60,491 nucleotides of DNA, from contig DAHUYE010000088.1 in the NCBI GenBank assembly GCA_027315345.1, positions 1 to 60,491 on the forward strand, read 5' to 3'. Positions 51,288-58,696 of the stretch are shown in pieces. Position numbers and translations under genes: made by a program. Positions within the stretch are counted from its first letter, which is position 1, and each line of letters starts with the position of its first letter. Source of the DNA: Actinomycetota bacterium. GTDB lineage: Bacteria; Actinomycetota; Acidimicrobiia; Acidimicrobiales; JAJPHE01. Below the pieces are notes generated by a model that was not told the DNA's origin, did not search any database, and saw only the letters and a program-made list of their open reading frames with translations.

Positions 51288-52912
51288 GCCGGGCGCGTCC
51301 TGGTGCGGAGATCCCGAGCCACGGCCGGTCCGTAGACCAGCGTGGTGAGGGACTGGTTCGGACACTGGACGACCGGATCGAGATTGGTCCCGCCCAGCGT
51401 GGTGGTGGCCAGGTCGTGGTGGGCATCGGTCAGGTAGGCGTGCGGGGCCTGGCCGGCCGGATACGGCAGCTGCACGTGGACGGAGTAGGCGCGATCGGCG
51501 TTGTCGTTGATCAGCTCCACCACCCAGCCGGTGCGGGCCTCGAAGGCCACGCCCTTGAGCCCGTCGGGCAGGCCGCCGACCAAATGGAGGACGGAGCCGG
51601 GGCGGACGTAGCGGCTGAAGGCAGCCATCACCCAGTACCGCTTGGTCAGATAGAAGGTCTGGTTATCGTCGAGCTTCCAATAGGGATCGAAATAGATCAG
51701 CCCATCGTTGCGACCGCCGGGGTTGACCTGGTTCTGACAGCCGGCCACCTGATCCGGGTCGCAGCCCAGATTGGGCGAGGCGGCCACCCACCAGTCGAAG
51801 GCGGAGTCCTGGGCTTCGACCAGGTCGGCCCAGATGGTGTCAGCCAGCCATAGGCCGTTGGTCATGGTGGGGTCGTACTGCCAGCCGAATCCCCGACCGT
51901 TGAAGCAGCAGATCTCCGTGGTCCAGTGCTTGAGCGGGAGATCGGCCACCTGTTCCAGGGTGGCCGCGTCGGGGTAGTCATAGCCGTGGTGGGCAATGAC
52001 GGCCACCGAGGAACCGGCCTGAGCCAGCCACCCCGGGATCTGGGCCAGGAGCTGACGTACCAGGCTTGACTCATCGGCTATCACCTGGGTGTGGGTCGAA
52101 CCGGCGGCCAGGTCGGCAGCCAGGTCGTTGACCAACGGAGCCCGCTCCGCCACCGGAACGATCATGCCCTCCTGGTGGCACCGGGCCTGGGAGGTGACCG
52201 GCTCGTTCATGGGGCTGACGTAGGACAGGTCGATGTGGTCGGCTTTGTGGAGGTGGACGACCACGGCCGTCAGGTAGGCGGCGAAGGCGTCGATCTGGGT
52301 CGGATCCAGCGTCCCTCCGCAGCTCTTGTGGTTGGTGGTGAAGGCAGGCGGAGCGCTGTTGACAAAGCCGATCAGCTCGGGGACGTGATAGTCCGCCGCC
52401 AGCTTGAGAAAGGCCATCCCGGCCGGGTCGGCGTTCCAGTCATAGGCGCCCGACGCGGTCAGGACGGTGGGCGGGGCCTTGTATGGGTTGGTCACACCCA
52501 CGCCACCCCCGCCGATGTTGTAGCGGTACTGGCTCAGCTCCAACCCGGTCCTGGAGAAGAGGAGGTCGGCCAGCTGCCGCTGGGCGGCGATCGAGAAGTG
52601 GGAGACATCGGTGGGCCACCAGGCCCCCGACGCCCCGAAGCCGTCGATGCTCTGGGCCCCCTCGGATCCGACCACCCCAGTGGCGAAACCGACCTTGTCC
52701 CGATCGGCGGCGGAGCCGGCCGTCTTCCGGGTGGCGGCGGTGCCGGCCGTGTCCCGGTCGGTGGTGGTAGCCCGGGCTCGGGTGGGCGCCGGGGCCGACC
52801 TCGTTCCCGCCCCGAGAGCCGGACCCGCCCAGATGGGGAGGATGGCCAGGATGCCGGCCATCAGGCCGCCTAGCAGCCCGGCCTTCCTCGATCTCGAGGG
52901 TCCTACCCTCAA
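51242..52912 (-). CDS. Secreted GH30-like glycoside hydrolase
   Basis: 556 residues. A Sec signal peptide (about 1-35; GLLGGLMAGILAILPIWAGPALGAG) and an Ala/Thr/Arg-rich stretch precede a TIM barrel: QSIDGFGASGAWW (88-100), YRYNIGGGGVGV, acid/base Glu in SPMNEP, nucleophile Glu in TTEICCF, followed by a beta-sandwich. The layout matches GH30 endo-beta-1,6-galactanase-type enzymes, but the linkage specificity is inference. The start is TTG at 52912 after GGAAGAG. The last 46 bases overlap the convergent hydrolase gene. Confidence 0.86.
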   Translation of the reverse strand: MRVGPSRSRKAGLLGGLMAGILAILPIWAGPALGAGTRSAPAPTRARATTTDRDTAGTAATRKTAGSAADRDKVGFATGVVGSEGAQSIDGFGASGAWWPTDVSHFSIAAQRQLADLLFSRTGLELSQYRYNIGGGGVGVTNPYKAPPTVLTASGAYDWNADPAGMAFLKLAADYHVPELIGFVNSAPPAFTTNHKSCGGTLDPTQIDAFAAYLTAVVVHLHKADHIDLSYVSPMNEPVTSQARCHQEGMIVPVAERAPLVNDLAADLAAGSTHTQVIADESSLVRQLLAQIPGWLAQAGSSVAVIAHHGYDYPDAATLEQVADLPLKHWTTEICCFNGRGFGWQYDPTMTNGLWLADTIWADLVEAQDSAFDWWVAASPNLGCDPDQVAGCQNQVNPGGRNDGLIYFDPYWKLDDNQTFYLTKRYWVMAAFSRYVRPGSVLHLVGGLPDGLKGVAFEARTGWVVELINDNADRAYSVHVQLPYPAGQAPHAYLTDAHHDLATTTLGGTNLDPVVQCPNQSLTTLVYGPAVARDLRTRTRPAQAGVSSRSRNRPST

Positions 52913-53025
52913 CTGCGCTCTTCCACCGCGTCCGCCTCACTGTCCTGTCCCGGGCCGCCGGCACCGGCTGGAACCCGACGATGGCCCCGCGCCCATTATC
53001 GGTCGGTTAGGCCCACCAGGTTAGG

Positions 53026-53280
53026 TCATGAAGGATCGGGACCACCGGGCCCAGTACGGAGCCGGCCCATGATCGGGGAGGCCACCGCCCCGACCAGAAC
53101 GGCCACGGTCAGGGACCACTGGGCTTCGTCCAGGGATACGCGGTCGACCCGGGCGATGGTCGGCAGCAGGGGTGCCCCCAGGCTGCTGACCAGGGACGTA
53201 ACCATCCCGATAAAGACGAGGATCGACACCAGGAGGCGGTGCCCACCCCGGTCGGAGGAGGCCCCGTCCCGTCCGCTCAC
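53026..53280 (-). pseudogene. MFS transporter remnant (N-terminal two helices)
   Basis: 84 residues from GTG at 53280. SILVFIGMVTSLVSSLGAPLLPTI (split at 19-42), DEAQWSLTVAVLVGAVASPIMGRL match the first two helices and the start of motif A of drug-efflux MFS proteins, which are normally over 400 residues. After GRL the frame turns into RTGPGGPDPS and stops; no further MFS helices follow in any minus-strand frame down to the GH30 gene. A leaderless-type promoter (TAGCAT six bases upstream) remains. This is a truncated gene. Confidence 0.65.
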
Positions 53281-53286
53281 GCGCGG

Positions 53287-53292
53287 ATGCTA
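53287..53292 (-). promoter_or_regulatory. -10 element of the MFS remnant promoter
   Basis: TAGCAT on the minus strand ends six bases before the GTG at 53280, the same spacing as at intact leaderless genes nearby. Confidence 0.4.
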
Positions 53293-53312
53293 AGTCGTTA
53301 ACCTCCGGGCCT

Positions 53313-54080
53313 ATGACCTCGTCTCCCCCACCCCCCCCATCGGGTGAACTGGCCGGCCGGGTGGCAGTGGTGACCGGCTCCTCCAGCGGTATCGGCGCCG
53401 CCACCGCCCGGCGTCTGGCCGGATTGGGAGCAGGCGTCCTGATCAACTCGCACTCCACCGGGGCCGAGGGCGAACGGGTGGCCGCTTCTCTGCCCGACGC
53501 CGTCTATGTGCAGGCCGATGTGTCCGAGGCGGAGGGCTGCGCCGCCCTGGTGTCGGCCGCCTTGGAGCGTTGGGGGCGGATCGACATCCTCATCAACAAC
53601 GCCGGTACCACCAAGGTCATCCCCCACCACGACCTGGCGGCGGCCTCCCCGGAGGTCTGGAGGCGCATCCTCGAGGTCAACGTCATAGGGACCTGGCAAA
53701 TGACCACGGCGGCGGTAGATGCCCTACGGGCCGGCGGAGCCGGCTGTGTCATCAACATCACCTCGGTGGCCGGGGTGCGCTGCACGGGAAGTTCCATCCC
53801 CTACGCCGTATCCAAGGCGGCCCTCAACCACATGACCGCCCTCCTGGCCAACGTCCTCGGACCGGAGGTGAGAGTCAACGCCGTCGCCCCCGGGCTGGTG
53901 GACACACCCTGGACCGCCGACTGGGACGCCATCCGTCATCACGTCACCAGCACCGCTCCTATGCGGCGGTCGGCCGAACCCGAGGACATTGCCGAGGCCT
54001 GCCTGGGCCTGGTCCGCAGCCGCCACGTCACCGGCCAGGTCCTGGTGGTGGACGGAGGCATGCTCCTGCGCCAGGGGTGA
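53313..54080 (+). CDS. Short-chain dehydrogenase/reductase
   Basis: 255 residues of the FabG-like SDR family: TGSSSGIGAATA (cofactor loop), INNAGTTK, ITSVAG (catalytic Ser), YAVSKAALNH (Tyr/Lys pair) and a VNAVAPGLVDTPW segment. It oxidises or reduces an alcohol/ketone with NAD(P)H; the substrate is unknown. ATG at 53313, with TAACCT eight bases upstream and no clear ribosome-binding site. The crcB gene is coupled downstream (GTGA overlap). Confidence 0.93.
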   Translation: MTSSPPPPPSGELAGRVAVVTGSSSGIGAATARRLAGLGAGVLINSHSTGAEGERVAASLPDAVYVQADVSEAEGCAALVSAALERWGRIDILINNAGTTKVIPHHDLAAASPEVWRRILEVNVIGTWQMTTAAVDALRAGGAGCVINITSVAGVRCTGSSIPYAVSKAALNHMTALLANVLGPEVRVNAVAPGLVDTPWTADWDAIRHHVTSTAPMRRSAEPEDIAEACLGLVRSRHVTGQVLVVDGGMLLRQG

Positions 54081-54616
54081 GTCCGCCCGACCCGATCTCA
54101 GGACGGAGCGGCCGGAGGCCCCGCCCCGCCGAGCCGTTCGACCCCGACCTCGACCCCTCCGATCCGGCCCAGCCCCACGCCGCCGGCACGCCGGCGCCGC
54201 CCTGGTCCTGGCGCCAACGGGCCCGGCCCGACACCCTGGCGTCGGTGGCCATCGGCGGGGCGGTTGGGGCCGGGGCCAGAGATTGGATCTCCACCGCCTG
54301 GCCGGCCGGGCCGGCCGCTTTCCCCTGGGCGACGCTGTGGATCAACCTGAGCGGCGGCTTCCTCCTCGGCCTGGGCCTGGTGTTGATCATCGAGCGCCTC
54401 CGGCCCGGCCGGCATCTCCGCCCCCTGTTCGCCACCGGCTTCTGCGGGGGTTTCACGACCTTTTCCACCCTGGCCGTTCAGTCCGACCTGCTCGTGCATC
54501 GGGGGCGGCTCGGCCTGGCCCTGGCCTACTTGGCCGGCTCGACGGTGGCCGGCCTGGGCGCCACCGTCCTCGGCATGGCCATCGCCCGGTTGTCCCCGAC
54601 CCGTAGCTGGACCTGA
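54077..54616 (+). CDS. crcB: CrcB/Fluc fluoride channel subunit 1
   Basis: 179 residues. After a polar, proline-rich N-terminal extension of about 55 residues come four hydrophobic helices. WINLSGGFLLGLGL and TGFCGGFTTFSTLAVQ carry the conserved Asn and the Gly/Phe-rich fluoride path of Fluc channels. GTG at 54077 overlaps the SDR stop by four bases. The extension is unusual for CrcB; a later start would remove it but none shows a better ribosome-binding site. It should pair with the next gene product. Confidence 0.9.
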   Translation: MSPPDPISGRSGRRPRPAEPFDPDLDPSDPAQPHAAGTPAPPWSWRQRARPDTLASVAIGGAVGAGARDWISTAWPAGPAAFPWATLWINLSGGFLLGLGLVLIIERLRPGRHLRPLFATGFCGGFTTFSTLAVQSDLLVHRGRLGLALAYLAGSTVAGLGATVLGMAIARLSPTRSWT

Positions 54617-54993
54617 TGCCCTTTCCCTACGTGGTCCCAGTGCTCATCTTCGGCGCCGGGGGCGCCGTCTCGCGGTATCTGCTGGACGGCTTCATCGGGA
54701 GCCGGTTTCCGGCCGTCCTCCCCCGGGGGACCTTCCTCATCAACGTCACCGGCAGCCTCCTGCTCGGCCTCCTCACCGGTCTGGTGTTGTGGGGCCACGG
54801 GCCGGCGTGGTCCACCGACGTCCTGGGGACGGGGTTCTGCGGCGCCTACACCACCTTTTCCACCTTCACCTTCGAGTCAATGCGCCTGATCGAGGATGGG
54901 CACTACCGCCAGGCCGTCCTAAACATCGGCGGCAGTCTGGTCCTGGGTTTGGGGGCGGCCGCCGCCGGGCTCGCCGTGGGCGCCTGGTTGTAA
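54616..54993 (+). CDS. crcB: CrcB/Fluc fluoride channel subunit 2
   Basis: 125 residues, standard CrcB length. FGAGGAVSRYLLD, FLINVTGSLLLGLLTG and TGFCGAYTTFSTFTFE are the Fluc signatures. Its ATG shares one base with the stop of subunit 1 (TGATG), so equal amounts of the two are expected. Gram-positives often encode two homologous subunits that form an antiparallel heterodimer exporting fluoride. No fluoride riboswitch was recognised upstream. Confidence 0.94.
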   Translation: MPFPYVVPVLIFGAGGAVSRYLLDGFIGSRFPAVLPRGTFLINVTGSLLLGLLTGLVLWGHGPAWSTDVLGTGFCGAYTTFSTFTFESMRLIEDGHYRQAVLNIGGSLVLGLGAAAAGLAVGAWL

Positions 54994-55068
54994 CGGGGGG
55001 CGAGGCGGGTGGTTCAGGCCTGGGGAGCGCGGACCGCCGACAGGGCCGGCGCGGGCCGAACGGTTAGG

Positions 55069-55416
55069 TCAGGCCCCCAGGGCCCGGCGCACCTCCGCCA
55101 GCCGGCCGGGTACGGCGCTCCACCACGTCCACTTGCCGCGCTTCTCGCCCGAGATCAGACCGGCCTCGGCCAGGATCCGGGTGTGGTGGGAGATGGTGGG
55201 CTGGCTGCGCCCCAGCGGTGCCTCCAGATCGCAGGAGCAGACTTCACCCTGGCCGGCCACCAGGGACAGCAGGCGGAGCCGGACCGGATCAGCCAGGGCG
55301 GCCAGCACCTGGGCCAGTCCTTCGGCCTCGGCCTCCCCTAGGGGCGCCTCGAGCACCGAGGAGCAGCACAGGCCGTCGGCGGCCAGTTCCACCCGGGCAC
55401 CCTGTCTGATCGTCAC
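55069..55416 (-). CDS. arsR: ArsR/SmtB-family arsenic-responsive repressor
   Basis: 115 residues, winged helix: ALADPVRLRLLSLV, GRSQPTISHHTRILAEAGLI, WTWWSAVPGR. Cys17-Cys18 at the start and Cys60/Cys62 (VCSCDLE) resemble the three-Cys As(III) site of corynebacterial-type ArsR. It should release DNA when As(III) binds. GTG at 55416 follows AATAGGAGG, a strong ribosome-binding site. It is divergent from the CadI/ArsI gene across a large inverted repeat. Confidence 0.93.
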   Translation of the reverse strand: MTIRQGARVELAADGLCCSSVLEAPLGEAEAEGLAQVLAALADPVRLRLLSLVAGQGEVCSCDLEAPLGRSQPTISHHTRILAEAGLISGEKRGKWTWWSAVPGRLAEVRRALGA

Positions 55417-55427
55417 CGAATCCTCCT

Positions 55428-55476
55428 ATTGACAATCATCGATGTGAGATGGATACTCCCATCGATGACTATCAAT
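55428..55476. promoter_or_regulatory. ArsR operator: 17-base imperfect inverted repeat
   Basis: ATTGACAATCATCGATG (55428-55444) and its near-complement CATCGATGACTATCAAT (55460-55476) match at 15 of 17 positions, separated by 15 bases. Each inner end is the palindrome CATCGATG. It fills the space between the arsR and cadI-like genes and fits an operator bound by a dimeric ArsR on both promoters. Confidence 0.8.
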
Positions 55477-55493
55477 CTTACAGGAGACCCCCC

Positions 55494-55955
55494 ATGTCTC
55501 GAGTCCAGTTGGCCCTCAACGTTTCCGACCTCGACTCAGCCATCGACTTCTACACCAAGCTCTTCGCCACTCCACCGGCCAAGGTCCGGCCCGGATACGC
55601 CAACTTCGCGATAGGAGAACCGTCCCTCAAGCTGGTTCTGATCGAGGGCGCCGGTGAGCCGGGCACGCTCAACCACCTGGGGGTGGAGGTCGAACGGCCC
55701 GAGCTGGTCGGCGCCGCCCAGAGCCGCCTGGCCGGCGAAGGCCTGGCTACGGCCACCGAGGACGGCGTGGCCTGTTGCTACGCCGTGCAGGACAAGGTGT
55801 GGGTCGACAGTCCGGACGGCACCCCCTGGGAGATCTACACGGTTCTGTCCGACGCTGAGACGCCGGCCGACCGGCTCCGCGTCGATGACCCGTCCGGGCC
55901 GGCCTGCTGCGCCGAGCGCCCCGAGGCGGCGGTCCAGACCCCGGCCTGCTGCTGA
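55494..55955 (+). CDS. cadI: CadI/ArsI-type glyoxalase-fold protein
   Basis: 153 residues of the vicinal-oxygen-chelate fold. MSRVQLALNV at the start, His61 (LNHLGVEV), Cys94-Cys95 (GVACCYAVQDKVWV) and Glu113 (PWEIY) match CadI/ArsI proteins. ArsI cleaves the C-As bond of trivalent organoarsenicals with a vicinal Cys pair. The first metal position is Gln5 instead of His, as in mycobacterial CadI. The tail has two more Cys pairs (CC at about 137-138 and 152-153). ATG at 55494 after AGGAG. Induced by arsenic or cadmium via ArsR (inference). Confidence 0.9.
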   Translation: MSRVQLALNVSDLDSAIDFYTKLFATPPAKVRPGYANFAIGEPSLKLVLIEGAGEPGTLNHLGVEVERPELVGAAQSRLAGEGLATATEDGVACCYAVQDKVWVDSPDGTPWEIYTVLSDAETPADRLRVDDPSGPACCAERPEAAVQTPACC

Positions 55956-56725
55956 TGGACGAAGCTGGTCAGCTCGGCCGGCGGATGCTGGGCGAGTTCC
56001 TCGGCACTGCTCTCCTGGTAGCCGCCGTGGTCGGTTCCGGTATCGCCGCCGTCAAGCTCTCCCCCGGCAATGTCGGCCTGGAGTTGTTCGAGAACGCCAC
56101 CGCCACGGCCGGAGCGCTGGTGGCCATCATCCTGGCCGTCGGCCCGGTATCCGGTGCCCACCTCAACCCGGTGGTGACCATGGCCGACCGATGGTTCGGA
56201 GGGCTGACGACCCGAGCTGCCGCCGGGTACATAGGGGCCCAGCTGGGCGGGGGCTGGACGGGGGCGGTCATCGCCAACCTCATGTTCTCCCGGGCCGCCT
56301 TCGAACTCTCCGAGAAGACCCGGTCAGGTGGAGGGCTGTGGCTGGCCGAGGGGCTGGCGACCTTCGGCCTGCTCCTGGTCATCTTCGGTGTGGTGCGCTC
56401 GGGACGCTCCTCGGCGGCGCCGTTTGCGGTGGGTGCCTACATCGGCGGGGCCTACTTCTTCACCTCGTCCACCAGCTTCGCCAACCCGGCCGTGACCTTC
56501 GCCCGCATGTTCACCAATACCTTCGCCGGCATCCGGCCCTCCTCGGCCCCGGCCTTCATGGCCGCCCAGCTGGCCGGGATGGTGGCGGCGGTGGCGGCGG
56601 TGAGAATTCTGTACCCCAGGATGGCCGAGGTGGCTCAAGAGGTGCTGATCCCCCATCCCCAACCGCGATCCGACCTGCTCCTCGACGGCTCGGCCGTCGT
56701 CGAGCCGCTCAGGGAGAACTCATGA
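55955..56725 (+). CDS. aqpS: Aquaporin (MIP family), AqpS-like
   Basis: 256 residues, six helices with two half-helix motifs: HLNPVVT (NPV, 69-75) and FANPAVTFAR (NPA, from about 175). In arsenic operons such channels let As(III) or methylarsenite leave the cell downhill after ArsC reduction, as described for rhizobial AqpS. The first motif is NPV rather than NPA. The ATG shares one base with the cadI stop; its own stop overlaps the arsC start (ATGA). Confidence 0.9.
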   Translation: MDEAGQLGRRMLGEFLGTALLVAAVVGSGIAAVKLSPGNVGLELFENATATAGALVAIILAVGPVSGAHLNPVVTMADRWFGGLTTRAAAGYIGAQLGGGWTGAVIANLMFSRAAFELSEKTRSGGGLWLAEGLATFGLLLVIFGVVRSGRSSAAPFAVGAYIGGAYFFTSSTSFANPAVTFARMFTNTFAGIRPSSAPAFMAAQLAGMVAAVAAVRILYPRMAEVAQEVLIPHPQPRSDLLLDGSAVVEPLRENS

Positions 56726-57144
56726 CCGGCGTACCCGAGGTCCTGTTCGTGTGTGTCCACAACGCCGGGCGCTCCCAGATGGCCGCCGCTCTGCTCGACC
56801 ACTACGCCCAGGGCCGGGTGCGGGTCAGCTCCGCCGGTAGCGCCCCGGGGCCGGAGGTCAATCCCGCCGTCCGTCAGGTGATGCAGGAAGTCGGCATCGA
56901 TCTGTCCAAGGAGTTCCCCAAGCCGTTGACGGATGCGGCGGCTCTGGCCGCCGACGTCATCGTCACCATGGGGTGTGGCGACGCCTGTCCTGTCTACCTG
57001 GGCAAGCGTTACCTGGACTGGGAGCTACCCGACCCGGCCGGCAGGCCGGCCGAGGAGGTCAGAGAGATCCGCGCCGAGATCGACGGTCTGGTCCGGGGCT
57101 TGCTCGAAGACCTGGCACCATCGGGAGGTCCAGCCTCGTTTTGA
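56722..57144 (+). CDS. arsC: Mycothiol-type arsenate reductase (low-MW phosphatase fold)
   Basis: 140 residues. The phosphatase-type loop is C11-V-H-N-A-G-R17-S, with Asp in DWELPDPAG (about 104) and further Cys85/Cys89 in GCGDACP. The form FVCVHNAGRSQM with GCGDACPVYLGKRY is that of the mycothiol-transferase ArsC enzymes, which make an arseno-mycothiol adduct to be reduced by mycoredoxin. It converts As(V) to As(III), which could exit through the adjacent aquaporin. Coupled to aqpS by ATGA. Confidence 0.92.
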   Translation: MTGVPEVLFVCVHNAGRSQMAAALLDHYAQGRVRVSSAGSAPGPEVNPAVRQVMQEVGIDLSKEFPKPLTDAAALAADVIVTMGCGDACPVYLGKRYLDWELPDPAGRPAEEVREIRAEIDGLVRGLLEDLAPSGGPASF

Positions 57145-57330
57145 GGGTCCTGCGGCCTGGATCCTGAGCATCCGAGGTCCGGGGCCCTCCGGAATGTCGG
57201 CATGGCTACCAGGCGCGGCCGCGGTGGCCTGGGCGGGACATCGAGCGGCCGTGCCCGGACCGCTGAGGCCGGCCACCGGGCGGTGGAGCGGGACTAGTCC
57301 TGGGCGAAGGCGGTTCCGGCCCTTATCCGA
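57145..57330. other. Largest intergenic stretch: nothing recognisable
   Basis: Together with the promoter that follows, this is the longest gene-free stretch (57145-57408). I see no RNA gene, terminator or start-bearing frame with protein-like content in it. Confidence 0.5.
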
Positions 57331-57361
57331 TAGAATGAACACCACAGCGTGTCTCCGCTGT
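57331..57361 (+). promoter_or_regulatory. Desaturase promoter with 5'-leader hairpin
   Basis: TAGAAT (57331-57336) is a good -10. Transcription would begin near 57343, where a perfect hairpin ACAGCG-N6-CGCTGT (57344-57361) follows, then about 47 bases of leader to the desaturase ATG. The hairpin may be an operator or stabilise the mRNA end. Confidence 0.4.
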
Positions 57362-57408
57362 CAGTTGCCCCGGTCCCCGGTGACGGTTCCTATCCGCCGA
57401 GGTGATCG

Positions 57409-58452
57409 ATGCCAGCGACAGCCGAACTATCCCCCGCCCGCAACGCCCGGCCGGCCGATGACCTCGCCCCGGAGGGGACCCTCGCCCCGCCGCTGACCCC
57501 TGGGCCGCCTTCTGGCTGGAACCCCCAGCAGCTGGTGACGGCCCTGATCGTGTTCGGTCCCCTGGCTGCAGTCCTGGCGGTGGCGTTGGGTTTCTTCAGC
57601 CGGCGCATCACCTTGGTCGACCTCTGTCTGGCCGTCGGGCTTTTCCTGATCAGCGGGCACGGACTCTCCGCCGGCTTTCACCGCCTGTTCGCCCACCGGT
57701 CCTTCAAAGCCGCCCGCTGGCTCAAGATCACCCTGGCCGTGTCCGGGTCCCTGGGACTGGAGGGGAGCGTGAACAGCTGGGTCGCCAACCACCGGCGCCA
57801 CCATGCCTACACGGATCGCCCCGGTGATCCGCATTCCCCTCACCGGTACGGCGCCAAGCCGGTGGCGCTGCTCCGGGGAGCCGCACACGCTCACATCGGT
57901 TGGCTATTCCACGCTCAGCCGACGGAGGAGGCCCGATGGGCTCCCGATCTCACTGCCGATCCCGATCTCGTCCTCATCAGCCGCCTCTTTCCCCTCTTGG
58001 GCGTCGCTTCGGTCGGTCTGCCCATGCTGGCCGGGTGGGCCTTGACCCGGACCTGGGCCGGCGCCCTCGGTGGCTTGATCTGGGGTGGAGCGGTGCGCAT
58101 CTTCGTACTTCACCAGACGACCTTTGCCGTCAACTCGGTGTGTCATCTGTGGGGAAAGCGACCTTTCCTCACCCGGCGCGAGGATCGAGCCACCAATTTC
58201 GCCCCCTTGGCGGTGCTGGCCATGGGCGACAACTGGCACAACTTCCACCACGCCAGCCCAAGATCTGCTCGCCATGGTGTCGATCCCCATCAACTCGATT
58301 CGACCGCCCGCCTCATTTGGATGTTTGAGCGCATAGGCGCCGCCACCGATGTCCACTGGCCCGATTCCGAGACGGTCGAGCGCCGTCGGGTCGTCTTACC
58401 TTCAGTCAACCTGATGAGCGGGACGTCCTTCCCGACTCCGGTGGTAGAATGA
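57409..58452 (+). CDS. Acyl-CoA/lipid delta-9-type desaturase
   Basis: 347-residue membrane di-iron desaturase of the SCD1/DesA3 type. The three His boxes are H91RLFAHR, H128RRHH and HNFHH near 278. Hydrophobic helices lie at about 45-64, 70-88, 185-205 and 210-230. It introduces a cis double bond into fatty acyl chains using electrons from a reductase not encoded here. The first 35 residues are polar and Pro/Ala-rich. ATG at 57409 follows GAGGTG. A TAGAAT promoter lies upstream. Confidence 0.92.
   Translation: MPATAELSPARNARPADDLAPEGTLAPPLTPGPPSGWNPQQLVTALIVFGPLAAVLAVALGFFSRRITLVDLCLAVGLFLISGHGLSAGFHRLFAHRSFKAARWLKITLAVSGSLGLEGSVNSWVANHRRHHAYTDRPGDPHSPHRYGAKPVALLRGAAHAHIGWLFHAQPTEEARWAPDLTADPDLVLISRLFPLLGVASVGLPMLAGWALTRTWAGALGGLIWGGAVRIFVLHQTTFAVNSVCHLWGKRPFLTRREDRATNFAPLAVLAMGDNWHNFHHASPRSARHGVDPHQLDSTARLIWMFERIGAATDVHWPDSETVERRRVVLPSVNLMSGTSFPTPVVE
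58445..58450 (+). promoter_or_regulatory. -10 element for the zinc-ribbon/LapA genes
   Basis: TAGAAT just before the desaturase stop, followed by GACCAC; the desaturase promoter has the same hexamer followed by GAACAC. Fifty bases downstream is the zinc-ribbon ATG with its GGAG site. Confidence 0.35.
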
Positions 58453-58499
58453 CCACATCCCATCGTCCCCTCTCATCCCAGATCAGTCCACTGGAGATC

Positions 58500-58696
58500 A
58501 TGCGGGCGGAGAGACGCTTCCCCTTCGGATCTGCGGACGATGCCGCAGCCAGTTCGATGTCGAGCCCGGACAGGACTTACTCACGTTGAGGGATTGGTGG
58601 CTGTGCGAGCCGTGCCGCGACAGTCTGATGGGTCCTCGGGAGGACAAGGCGGTTCCGTCACCGGTCATAGCGCCATCGGCCGGCTCCCATGGCTGA
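58500..58696 (+). pseudogene. Small zinc-ribbon protein gene with an apparent one-base frameshift
   Basis: ATG at 58500 follows CTGGAGATC and reads MRAERRFP. The +1 frame from 58520 on then reads P-L-R-I-C-G-R-C, SQFDVEPGQDLLTLRDWWLCEPC and on to a stop at 58696, with C-x2-C ... C-x2-C about 25 residues apart and Trp-Trp before the second pair. Neither frame alone gives both a start and the ribbon. Adding one C to the run CCCC (58520-58523) joins them into a protein of about 65 residues. A sequencing or assembly error is as likely as a real mutation. The end overlaps the LapA start by eight bases. Confidence 0.55.

Noticed and set aside
54994-55068. Fluoride riboswitch or terminator near crcB
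   Set aside because: The region is downstream of the genes and shows no riboswitch-like pseudoknot or hairpin with a T-run that I could support.
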